A stretch of DNA of 64,000 nt from Ruminococcus sp. Lineage in GTDB: Bacteria; Bacillota; Clostridia; Oscillospirales; Ruminococcaceae. Below, in pieces: positions 28,867-37,293 of the stretch. Both the position numbers and the translations under genes were made by a program. The stretch is from positions 1 through 64,000 of the forward strand of contig JAEELF010000001.1 in NCBI GenBank assembly GCA_016288815.1. The letters run 5' to 3'. The notes below the pieces were generated by a model. That model saw only the letters and a program-made list of their open reading frames with translations, ran no database searches and was not told the origin of the DNA. How positions within the stretch are numbered: position 1 is the stretch's first letter; every line of letters starts with the position of its first letter.

Positions 28867-28882
28867 TGTTGCAATTGCAACA
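28867..28882. promoter_or_regulatory. Perfect 16-bp palindrome, candidate Crp/Fnr operator
   Basis: TGTTGCAATTGCAACA immediately 5' of the regulator gene. Confidence 0.55.
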
Positions 28883-28954
28883 GACTTTTCCATATGACTA
28901 TGATACAATAATTACAGACGAAAGTCAATAGATAAATAACAGGAGGTAATAGAA

Positions 28955-29218
28955 ATGAAGATAAACGTTATAGGCGAGAGCCTTTCACAGCAGGAGATAG
29001 ATGCATATATCGCCTACGGACGCAGAAAATACAAGGGCAGGGAGATCGAGGAGATGACTGTAAAGACCGACGGTGACTACGCCGACCTTCAGTTCCGCTT
29101 CGCAGATGTCCCGTTCGACCGTATCCGCAGGATAACCGGCTATCTCGTCGGCACCCTCGACCGCTTCAACAATGGCAAGCGCGCAGAGGAGCACGACCGC
29201 GTAAAGCACTCGGTATGA
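28955..29218 (+). CDS. Standalone NrdD C-terminal (glycyl-radical-loop)-like small protein, 87 aa
   Basis: RIRRITGYLVGTLDRFNNGKRAEEHDRVKHSV matches NrdD C-terminal motif; SD GGAGG. Confidence 0.75.
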   Translation: MKINVIGESLSQQEIDAYIAYGRRKYKGREIEEMTVKTDGDYADLQFRFADVPFDRIRRITGYLVGTLDRFNNGKRAEEHDRVKHSV

Positions 29219-29230
29219 ACAATTAGCTCG

Positions 29231-29269
29231 GGAAAGACTGGCGAAAGCACAATTTCGCCGGTCTTTTTT
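29231..29269 (+). terminator. Terminator
   Basis: AAAGACtGGCGAAA-gcacaa-TTTCGCCgGTCTTTTTT. Confidence 0.8.
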
Positions 29270-29298
29270 ATTTTACAGATAAAAATGCACGATACCAC

Positions 29299-29327
29299 TT
29301 GAAATTTTTGTTGGATTTTGATATAAT
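29299..29327 (+). promoter_or_regulatory. Promoter of GH3 gene
   Basis: TTGAAA-17 nt-TATAAT. Confidence 0.7.
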
Positions 29328-29360
29328 ACTAATATATCACCTACGAAATGAGGTAAAACT

Positions 29361-32126
29361 ATGAACAGAATTCTCGACTGGAACAAATATCTCGAAATTG
29401 CTGCAAAGACTGTCTCCGAGGGTATCGTCATGCTGAAGAACCGTGACCGCGCCCTACCTCTCAGAAAAGACGACGTTGTGTCTGTGTTCGGGCGTATACA
29501 GCTCGATTACTATAAGAGCGGAACTGGCTCGGGCGGTATGGTGAATGTATCCAAGGTGACTGGCATAGTTGACGGGCTCCTCAAGGCCGGAGTGAAGCTC
29601 AACGAGGAGCTACTTGGCATATACAGGAAGTGGACGGAGGAGAACCCATTCGACCTCGGAGGAGGCTGGGGCGGCGAGCCGTGGTCTCAGGCAGAAATGC
29701 CCCTCGACGGCGAAACAGTAAGCAGGGCTGCAAAGTCGAGCACCTGCGCGGTAGTTATCATCGGCAGGACAGCCGGCGAGGAAAACGAGAACAAGGAGGA
29801 GCCCGGCTCCTACCTCCTGACCGACGCCGAAAAGGATATGATGAAAAAGGTCACATCAGCGTTTGACCGCGTCATCGTGCTGCTGAACGTCGGAAACCTC
29901 ATAGACCTCGGCTTCATCGAGAGCTGCGACCCAGCCGCGATACTTTATATCTGGCAGGGAGGAATGACTGGTGGAACAGGCACAGCTGACGTCCTCACGG
30001 GCAGGATCAGCCCCTCGGGAAAGCTCCCGGACACCGTCGCTTACAGCATTGCGGACTATCCCTCCGCGCCGTATTTCGGCGACAGAGAGCGCAATTTCTA
30101 CTGCGAGGACATCTACGTCGGCTACCGCTGGTTCGAGACCTTCGCCCGCGACAAGGTCCGCTACCCCTTCGGCTTCGGGCTTTCCTACACGACCTTTGAC
30201 GTCCGGATACTTTCTGCGCATGAGAAATCCGGTACGCTGACCGTTAGGGTCATCGTCGAGAACACTGGCAGCATGAGCGGCAAGGAGGTCGTCCAGCTAT
30301 ACTGCGAAGCTCCGCAGGGCAGGCTCGGCAAGCCGCTTCGCGCGCTCTGTGCTTTCGCCAAAACAAGGGAGATCGCGCCCGGCGAGTCTCAGGATACCGA
30401 GTTCACAGTGAAGCTTTCCGACCTCGCTTCCTACGACGATTCCGGTGCGACCGGACATCGTTTCTGCTATGTCCTCGAGGAAGGAGAATACAACTTCTAC
30501 GCCGGTACAGACGTCCGCTCCGCAAGACCAATCTACACGGTCACAGTACCCGAAACGACGGTCGTCCGCCGCTGTGTTCAGGCAATGGCACCGGTATTGC
30601 CGTTTAGGCGCCTTAGACCTGTTCCCGCAGGCAACAGCTATGTCCCCGTTGAGGAGGACGTCCCGCTGAATGAGGTCGATGAAGCAGCCCGCCGCATTGG
30701 AATGCTTCCGCCCGATATCCCGCAGACCGGCGACCTCGGCATAAAGCTCGCGGACGTCCTTTCGGGTAAGAACGCGATGAACGACTTCATCGCGCAGCTC
30801 TCCGACTACGACCTGACCTGCATCGTCCGCGGCGAGGGAATGGGCAGCCCGAAGGTCACACCCGGAACGGCTTCTGCTTTCGGCGGAGTGACTGACAGCC
30901 TTGTTTCATTCGGAATCCCTGCGGGCTGCTGCGACGACGGTCCCTCCGGAATGCGCCTTGATACCGGCACAAAGGCGTTCAGCCTGCCTAACGGCACACT
31001 CATCGCCTCCACCTTCAACATCGAGCTCGTGACCGAGCTTTACGAGTACATGGGGCTCGAAATGACGGCAAACAAGGTCGAATGTCTGCTCGGTCCCGGC
31101 ATGAATATACACAGGCACCCGCTCAACGGTCGCAATTTCGAGTATTTCTCTGAGGATCCATACCTCACGGGAACTATCGCCGCAGCAGAGCTGAGAGGTC
31201 TTCACAGCGCTGGTGTTACGGGAACTGTCAAGCATTTCAGCGCCAATAATCAGGAGACCTGCCGCCACACGCTCGACGCCGCAGTCTCTGAGCGTGCGCT
31301 CCGCGAGATCTACCTGAAGGGCTACGAGATAGCCGTCAGGGAGGGCGGTGCAGACTCAGTGATGACCACCTACGGCTCTGTCAACGGCTTATGGACCGCC
31401 GGATACTTCGACCAGAATACGGTCATTCTGCGAGATGAATGGGGGTTTGACGGCTTTGTCATGACGGACTGGTGGGCGGACATAAACACCCGCACGACAC
31501 CTCCCGGCAGGACTGACCTTGCGGCAATGGTGCGCGCTCAGACGGACGTTTACATGGTGTGCGCTGACAGCGGTAACAATGACGACAACTTAGCCGCCTC
31601 GCTCGCTGACGGTACACTCACCCGCGGCGAATTGCAGCGCAGCGCAGCGAATATCTGTCGCTTCCTCATGCACACTAACGCCATGAAGCGTCTGCTTGGC
31701 TCAGCCGACACAATCGAGGTGATAAACCGCCCCGACGAAGGCTCCGGTTCTGACGAGCCTGTCGAGTACCATGAGGTAAAGAAATCGTTTACCCTCGACC
31801 TCACCCGGGTAAAGGCGGAAAAAGGCGGAAGCTACAGCTTCGGGCTCATCATCTCCGAGCAGAACTGGTTCCGGATCACGATCACGGCTTCCTCGAAGCA
31901 GAGCGAGCTCGCGCAGCTGCCGGTCACGATATACGTCACGGGCATACCGTTCGGTACATTGACCTTCAGCGGGACCGGCGGACAGACAGTCTCCCGCAGC
32001 GTCGATATCCCGATGTATTCGCGGTTCTGTGCTGTGAGACTTTACTTTGCCCAGAGCGGGCTCGACCTTGAGAGTATAACATTCGAGAACATCGGCAGAG
32101 CAGCCGATGCAGCAGAACTGAGTTGA
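29361..32126 (+). CDS. Glycoside hydrolase family 3 with inverted domain order (beta-glucosidase type)
   Basis: GH3 C-terminal domain and Fn3-like region first; then TIM barrel LLGPGMNIHRHPLNGRNFEYFSEDPYL, GTVKHFSANNQE, GFVMTDWWAD. Confidence 0.92.
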   Translation: MNRILDWNKYLEIAAKTVSEGIVMLKNRDRALPLRKDDVVSVFGRIQLDYYKSGTGSGGMVNVSKVTGIVDGLLKAGVKLNEELLGIYRKWTEENPFDLGGGWGGEPWSQAEMPLDGETVSRAAKSSTCAVVIIGRTAGEENENKEEPGSYLLTDAEKDMMKKVTSAFDRVIVLLNVGNLIDLGFIESCDPAAILYIWQGGMTGGTGTADVLTGRISPSGKLPDTVAYSIADYPSAPYFGDRERNFYCEDIYVGYRWFETFARDKVRYPFGFGLSYTTFDVRILSAHEKSGTLTVRVIVENTGSMSGKEVVQLYCEAPQGRLGKPLRALCAFAKTREIAPGESQDTEFTVKLSDLASYDDSGATGHRFCYVLEEGEYNFYAGTDVRSARPIYTVTVPETTVVRRCVQAMAPVLPFRRLRPVPAGNSYVPVEEDVPLNEVDEAARRIGMLPPDIPQTGDLGIKLADVLSGKNAMNDFIAQLSDYDLTCIVRGEGMGSPKVTPGTASAFGGVTDSLVSFGIPAGCCDDGPSGMRLDTGTKAFSLPNGTLIASTFNIELVTELYEYMGLEMTANKVECLLGPGMNIHRHPLNGRNFEYFSEDPYLTGTIAAAELRGLHSAGVTGTVKHFSANNQETCRHTLDAAVSERALREIYLKGYEIAVREGGADSVMTTYGSVNGLWTAGYFDQNTVILRDEWGFDGFVMTDWWADINTRTTPPGRTDLAAMVRAQTDVYMVCADSGNNDDNLAASLADGTLTRGELQRSAANICRFLMHTNAMKRLLGSADTIEVINRPDEGSGSDEPVEYHEVKKSFTLDLTRVKAEKGGSYSFGLIISEQNWFRITITASSKQSELAQLPVTIYVTGIPFGTLTFSGTGGQTVSRSVDIPMYSRFCAVRLYFAQSGLDLESITFENIGRAADAAELS

Positions 32127-32137
32127 CGGAGGCAGCA

Positions 32138-32479
32138 ATGAACATACAGATATTCGGCACCAAGAAGTGCTTCGATACGAAAAAAGCAGAGCGCTGGTTC
32201 AAGGAGCGCCGCATAAAGTACCAGATGATCGATATGAAGGAAAAGGGCATGAGCAGGGGAGAGCTGACCAGTGTAGCGCAGGCGGTCGGCGGAATGGACA
32301 GGCTCATAAACGAAAACGCAAAGGACAAGGACACCCTTGCGCTGCTGCGGTATCTCTCCGACAGTGACCGCGAGGAAAAGCTCCTTGAGAATCCGCAGCT
32401 CATAGTTACCCCGGTCGTCCGCAACGGAAAGAAGGCTACCATAGGATTCGCCCCCGAGGTCTGGGAGACGTGGGAATGA
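32138..32479 (+). CDS. ArsC/Spx-family thioredoxin-like protein
   Basis: IQIFGTKKCFDTKKAERWFKERRIKYQMIDMKEKGMS; TPVVRNGKKATIGF. Confidence 0.85.
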   Translation: MNIQIFGTKKCFDTKKAERWFKERRIKYQMIDMKEKGMSRGELTSVAQAVGGMDRLINENAKDKDTLALLRYLSDSDREEKLLENPQLIVTPVVRNGKKATIGFAPEVWETWE

Positions 32480-32539
32480 ACTTTGATTGGTTAAATAATA
32501 AAAATATATTGTTTTTATTAAAAAATATCCTAAAAGGTA

Positions 32540-32568
32540 GTGCAATTTCCGGAAATATATGGTATAAT
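32540..32568 (+). promoter_or_regulatory. Promoter of SPFH gene
   Basis: GTGCAA-17 nt-TATAAT with ATGG preceding -10. Confidence 0.6.
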
Positions 32569-32667
32569 TACAATGTGTTAGTTGAAAACTGACAGAAATT
32601 TAGCGGAAATCCCCCTTTCCGTCCTAAATATCATTCTAAGGGTCAATACCCGAAAGGAGTCTTAATT

Positions 32668-34080
32668 ATGGGTCTTATCCAGGCAGCTCTCGTAGGAGCA
32701 AGCTCAACACTCGCCGATACATGGCTGGAATTCTTCACTTGTGAGTCTATCCCCACCGACGTTCTCGTCGTAAGAGGAAAGAAGCAGCTCGGCAAGCATT
32801 CCTCCAACACCAAGGGCAACGAGAACGTTATCTCTGACGGAAGCGGTATCGTTGTTCACGAAGGTCAGGCAATGATCATGGTAGATCAGGGCGTTGTTAC
32901 CGAGATAGCTACTACCCCCGGTGTCTACAAGTACGAGTCCGGCACGTCCCCGAGCCTTTTCTCGAGCTCGTTTGGCGCAGGACTGAAGAACACATTCAAG
33001 GAAATGTGGGATCGTATCAAGCACGGCGGCGACGCAGCAAAGGATCAGAGAATCTACTACTTCAACATGAAGGAGCTGCTCGATAATAAGTTCGGCACGC
33101 AGAACCCCGTTCCTTTCAGGGTTACATATCAGGATCTCGGCAGGAGCTTCACTGTAGGCGTTCGCTGCAACGGTATCTACTCCTATAAGATCGCGGATCC
33201 TGTACTCTTCTATGCTAACGTATGCGGTAATGTTACCGATAAGTATATGCGCTCTGAGCTCGACAATCAGCTCAAGAGCGAGTTCCTCGATTCTCTCCAG
33301 CCTGCTTTCACCACGATCTCGGGCTCGGGTATCAGATACGATGAGCTCCCCGGCAGACAGCGTGAGGTCAAGTCCGCTATCGAGACCGAGCTCAACCCCG
33401 AGTGGAAGGAGAAGAGAGGTCTCGTTATCGAGAAGGTAGCTATCAACTCCGCTACTATCTCCGAAGCTGATACAAAGCGTATCCAGGAATTTGAAGACAG
33501 AGCCTGGAATCGTGACCCCGGCAATGCTGCTGCATCTCTCGTTGAGGCTCAGGCAACTGCAATGCAGAACGCTGCAAACAACCCCAACGGAGCTGCAATG
33601 GGCTTCTTCGGCATGGGCATGGCTCAGCAGGCTGGCGGCATGAACGCTCAGCAGCTGTTCGGTATGGCTCAGCAGAATCAGGCTGCACAGCAGCAGGCTG
33701 CTCCTGCGGCTGCCGGCGGAGCTGGTTCATGGAAGTGTGATTGTGGTACATCCAATACAGGCAAGTTCTGCGCTAACTGCGGAAAGCCCATGCCTGCACC
33801 GGCAGGTGAGTGGAAGTGCGAATGCGGCACGTCCAACACAGGCAAGTTCTGCGCTAACTGTGGAAAAGCTAAGCCCACTGTTTCCGCTGACGGCTGGACC
33901 TGCGAGTGCGGCGCCGTAAATAAGGGCAAGTTCTGCGCTGAGTGCGGCAAGCCGAAGCCGGCTGGAGCACCTCTCTACCGCTGCGACAAGTGCGGCTGGG
34001 AGCCTGCAGATCCGTTCAATCCGCCTAAGTTCTGTGCTGAGTGCGGAGACCCCTTCGACGATTCAGACATCGTTAAGTAA
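32668..34080 (+). CDS. SPFH-domain (virion-core/YdjI-like) protein with four C-terminal zinc ribbons
   Basis: SPFH region; three WKC(D/E)CGTSNTGKFCANCGK-type repeats plus YRCDKCGWEP...KFCAECGD. Confidence 0.85.
   Translation: MGLIQAALVGASSTLADTWLEFFTCESIPTDVLVVRGKKQLGKHSSNTKGNENVISDGSGIVVHEGQAMIMVDQGVVTEIATTPGVYKYESGTSPSLFSSSFGAGLKNTFKEMWDRIKHGGDAAKDQRIYYFNMKELLDNKFGTQNPVPFRVTYQDLGRSFTVGVRCNGIYSYKIADPVLFYANVCGNVTDKYMRSELDNQLKSEFLDSLQPAFTTISGSGIRYDELPGRQREVKSAIETELNPEWKEKRGLVIEKVAINSATISEADTKRIQEFEDRAWNRDPGNAAASLVEAQATAMQNAANNPNGAAMGFFGMGMAQQAGGMNAQQLFGMAQQNQAAQQQAAPAAAGGAGSWKCDCGTSNTGKFCANCGKPMPAPAGEWKCECGTSNTGKFCANCGKAKPTVSADGWTCECGAVNKGKFCAECGKPKPAGAPLYRCDKCGWEPADPFNPPKFCAECGDPFDDSDIVK
33730..33951 (+). 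repeat. Three tandem zinc-ribbon coding repeats
   Basis: 33730-33789, 33811-33867, 33895-33951 encode near-identical C-x-C...CxxC ribbons. Confidence 0.8.
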
Positions 34081-34147
34081 TAATTACCGGACCGAGCCGC
34101 CGAGGTGCGCCTGAAGCGGCTCGTTTCGTTATTTATGAGGTGGTATT

Positions 34148-35233
34148 ATGTCAGATCTGTTGGAATATAAATGCCCGTGCTGCTCGGGAAAGCTCGAGTT
34201 CAACAGCACGGTGCAGAAGATGAAATGTCCCTTCTGTGAATCTGAATTCGATGTCGATACAGTCCAGAATTACAATAACGAGATCAGCAACGCTTCCGGA
34301 GACAATATGAGCTGGGACACTCAGGCGGGAAGCGAGTGGGTATCGGGCGAAACGAACGGCATGAACATCTACAAGTGTCAGTCCTGCGGCGGCGAGATCG
34401 TCGCGGATCAGACCACAGCAGCTTCAGCCTGTCCCTACTGCGACAATCCGGTCGTGATGACAGGCAGCTTCTCCGGCGACCTCCGCCCGGATAAGGTCAT
34501 TCCGTTCAAGCTGGACAAAAACGCAGCCAAGGCAGCGCTCAGCAGGCACCTCGAGGGCAAGCGCCTCCTTCCGAAGGTCTTCTGCGAGCAGAACCACATC
34601 GACGAGATAAAGGGCGTTTACGTCCCTGTGTGGCTTTTTGACGCAGAGGCTGATGCTCGTATCATTTACAAAGCCGAAAAGCGCAAGACGTGGAGCGATA
34701 ACAACTTCAACTACGTCGAGAAGAGCTTCTATTCGGTAATACGTTCGGGCGGACTAGGCTTCGAGCTCGTCCCTGTTGACGGTTCCTCCAAAATGCCCGA
34801 CGACCTCATGGAATCCATCGAGCCGTTCGATTTCAAGGACGCCGTGGACTTCAAGACTGCTTATCTTTCCGGATATCTCGCAGACCGCTACGACGTTTCC
34901 GCAGACGAGAGCATTGAGCGTGCGAACCAGCGTATCAAGAAGAGCACTGAGGAAGCCTTTGCTTCGACGGTGACCGGATATGCCTCCTTCACCACGGAGA
35001 ACAGCAGCGTTCATCTCAACAACGGCAAAGCAAAGTATGCGCTATATCCCGTGTGGATACTTAACACAACATGGAACGGCAATAAATACACATTCGCAAT
35101 GAACGGTCAGACGGGCAAGTTCGTGGGTGACCTTCCCGTTGACAAAGCAGCGGCAAGGAACTGGTTCCTGGGCATAACTGCGGGAGTCACCGCAGCACTG
35201 TTCGGACTCTCGCTCCTGATCAATCTGCTGTAA
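34148..35233 (+). CDS. TFIIB-type zinc-ribbon membrane protein (YdjG-like)
   Basis: CPCCSGKLEF...CPFCES; CQSCGGEI...CPYCDN; C-terminal TM. Confidence 0.75.
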   Translation: MSDLLEYKCPCCSGKLEFNSTVQKMKCPFCESEFDVDTVQNYNNEISNASGDNMSWDTQAGSEWVSGETNGMNIYKCQSCGGEIVADQTTAASACPYCDNPVVMTGSFSGDLRPDKVIPFKLDKNAAKAALSRHLEGKRLLPKVFCEQNHIDEIKGVYVPVWLFDAEADARIIYKAEKRKTWSDNNFNYVEKSFYSVIRSGGLGFELVPVDGSSKMPDDLMESIEPFDFKDAVDFKTAYLSGYLADRYDVSADESIERANQRIKKSTEEAFASTVTGYASFTTENSSVHLNNGKAKYALYPVWILNTTWNGNKYTFAMNGQTGKFVGDLPVDKAAARNWFLGITAGVTAALFGLSLLINLL

Positions 35234-35245
35234 GGAGGTACGGAC

Positions 35246-35689
35246 ATGATACTGAAAAAGTTAGCAGCGGCAGCTGCCGCATTCGTGCTCATTTCCGCTC
35301 CCGCAGCGATAGGACGTGTCACCAGCGCTCCTGCGGCTCCGATGACTGCCTGTGCAGAGTATGAGGAGACCGACGGCGAGATCATTGCACTTTCGGCTAA
35401 GGCTTCTGATGAAAATGAGGAAGAAGCCGACGAAGACGCGCCCACGAAGAGCAAGTCTGAGAAAGCAGACTTCAACCCCGTCCCGAGCCTGATAATAAGC
35501 CTGATAATAGGGCTTATCGTCGCGTTTGTCGCTGTAGCCTCTATGAAGTCAAAGCTCAAGACAGTCCGCAGCAAGACCGGCGCTTCCGACTACAAAAAGA
35601 AGGACAGCTTCAAGCTCGACGAGAAAACGGATACCTTCCTTTACAAGAAGCTCGAAAAGACTGCCAAAGCGCAGCCAAACCGCAGATAA
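35246..35689 (+). CDS. Signal peptide plus TM-tail protein, candidate TPM-less relative of TPM-domain membrane proteins
   Basis: Signal peptide, acidic linker, SLIISLIIGLIVAFVAVASMKSKLKTVRSKTGASDYKKKDSFKL...TDTFLYKKLEKTAK. Confidence 0.6.
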   Translation: MILKKLAAAAAAFVLISAPAAIGRVTSAPAAPMTACAEYEETDGEIIALSAKASDENEEEADEDAPTKSKSEKADFNPVPSLIISLIIGLIVAFVAVASMKSKLKTVRSKTGASDYKKKDSFKLDEKTDTFLYKKLEKTAKAQPNRR

Positions 35690-35697
35690 ACACCATT

Positions 35698-35733
35698 ATC
35701 CGCCCCTGCACACATCGGGGCGGATTTTTTTGC
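35698..35733 (+). terminator. Terminator
   Basis: ATCCGCCCC-tgcacacatc-GGGGCGGAT-TTTTTT. Confidence 0.85.
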
Positions 35734-35820
35734 TTGTGATGTTGCATTTTTTGCAAGTATATGGTATAATAAGCTTTAGATTATTTGCGGGAACTCCCGC
35801 TCACCCATAAAGGAGATACC

Positions 35821-37260
35821 ATGAAAAGAATACTTGCGGCTGCTGCTGCCGTTCTTATGATGCTTCCGCTCGCAGTGATACCGAGCGCCTCAGCGATCAA
35901 TTTCCAGATGGATAATCCTATCCACAGCGAGTTCGGCATACTCATCAACCTTGACACCGATACCGTCATCAATGAGAAAAACGCCGATACTGTGTGGAAT
36001 CCCGGTCCGCTCGTCAATATAATGACTGCCGTGGTAGTTCTCGAGAACACCACCGACCGCAACGAGAAGCTCACCCTCGACCCCGAGGTCTACAGCTCAT
36101 ATTTCGCCGACGGATACCCGTACTACATGGATATCCCTGAGGTCGATTACCCCTACGTTCCCACCACTGAGAACATTGCCGACGGCGATACTCTCACGGT
36201 CAACGATCTTCTCTACTGCATGATGCTTACCTCATCGGTCAAGGCATCGCAGACTCTCGCATACCATGTCGGCGGCGAGAGCGTGAGCAATTTCGTTGAC
36301 ATGATGAACGCAAAGGCAGCCGAGCTCGGCATGACGAACACCAATTTCACCAACCCCACGGGAATGTTCGATTCCGAGCAGTACACCACTGCCCGCGATC
36401 TCGCGACGCTCACGCAGTACGCGGTCGATAACGTACCTTACTTCGAGACTATCGCCACAACGTACTCCTACCACCCGTCTGTCCCGAACGACCAGAACCA
36501 TGAGAATTACGCGAGCTGGTACTGGACGCATTCAAATATCATGATGAACTCCGAGAGCGAGTACTTCTACCCCGGAGCAAAGGGCATAAAGACGGCTAAC
36601 CTCGAGCAGATAGGTAGAAACATCGTAGTTATGGCGAGCAAGGACTCCAAGAACTACCTTGCAGTGCTGCTGAATGCGCGCTTCGACGACGGAGAGGGCA
36701 ACATGACCTTCTACCATATCGACGACGCCACCGCGATGTTTGACTGGGCGTTCAAGCACTTCTCCTACAAGACTATCCTCGCAGAGAGCACGGAGGTCGG
36801 CTCACTCCCGGTAACACTTGCCGACGGCAATGATTTTGTCATCGCAAGACCCAAGGAGGAATTCAAGCTCTTCTGGTACGACGGCGTAGATGAATCTCTT
36901 ATCCGCAAGGAACCCGAGAACATTGTCTGGTACAAGGACTCGCTTCAGGCGCCGGTCAAAAAGGGAGAGCCGCTTGGTGTCCTCACTCTTGAATACAACG
37001 GCGAAAAGCTCGGTGAGGTCGAGGTCGTAGCTGTCTCGGACGTAAAGCGCTCGACGGTGAAGTACAACCTCTACGCAGTGAAGATGTTCCCAAAGTCGAA
37101 ATGGCTGAAGAAATCGCTGCTGATAGCCTGCATACCGTGCGCGCTGTATATACTCATATGCATTTATTCGTTCATAGTCTTCAGGAGCAAGGCGAAGCCG
37201 ATAAAGCCTGTGTATGCAGTCCCGAAGGTAGAAAAGAAAAAGCGCAAGAAAAAACAGTAA
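35821..37260 (+). CDS. D-alanyl-D-alanine carboxypeptidase-like (DacF-type) protein, probably catalytically degenerate
   Basis: Signal peptide; DacF-like LLYCMMLTSSVKASQTLAYHVGGESVSNFVDMMNAKAAELGMTNTNFTNPTG; C-terminal TM. Confidence 0.85.
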   Translation: MKRILAAAAAVLMMLPLAVIPSASAINFQMDNPIHSEFGILINLDTDTVINEKNADTVWNPGPLVNIMTAVVVLENTTDRNEKLTLDPEVYSSYFADGYPYYMDIPEVDYPYVPTTENIADGDTLTVNDLLYCMMLTSSVKASQTLAYHVGGESVSNFVDMMNAKAAELGMTNTNFTNPTGMFDSEQYTTARDLATLTQYAVDNVPYFETIATTYSYHPSVPNDQNHENYASWYWTHSNIMMNSESEYFYPGAKGIKTANLEQIGRNIVVMASKDSKNYLAVLLNARFDDGEGNMTFYHIDDATAMFDWAFKHFSYKTILAESTEVGSLPVTLADGNDFVIARPKEEFKLFWYDGVDESLIRKEPENIVWYKDSLQAPVKKGEPLGVLTLEYNGEKLGEVEVVAVSDVKRSTVKYNLYAVKMFPKSKWLKKSLLIACIPCALYILICIYSFIVFRSKAKPIKPVYAVPKVEKKKRKKKQ

Positions 37261-37264
37261 AACG

Positions 37265-37293
37265 AAAAGCCACCCGTCAAGGGTGGCTTTTTT
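37265..37293. terminator. Terminator between convergent genes
   Basis: AAAAGCCACCC-gtcaa-GGGTGGCTTTTTT. Confidence 0.85.
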
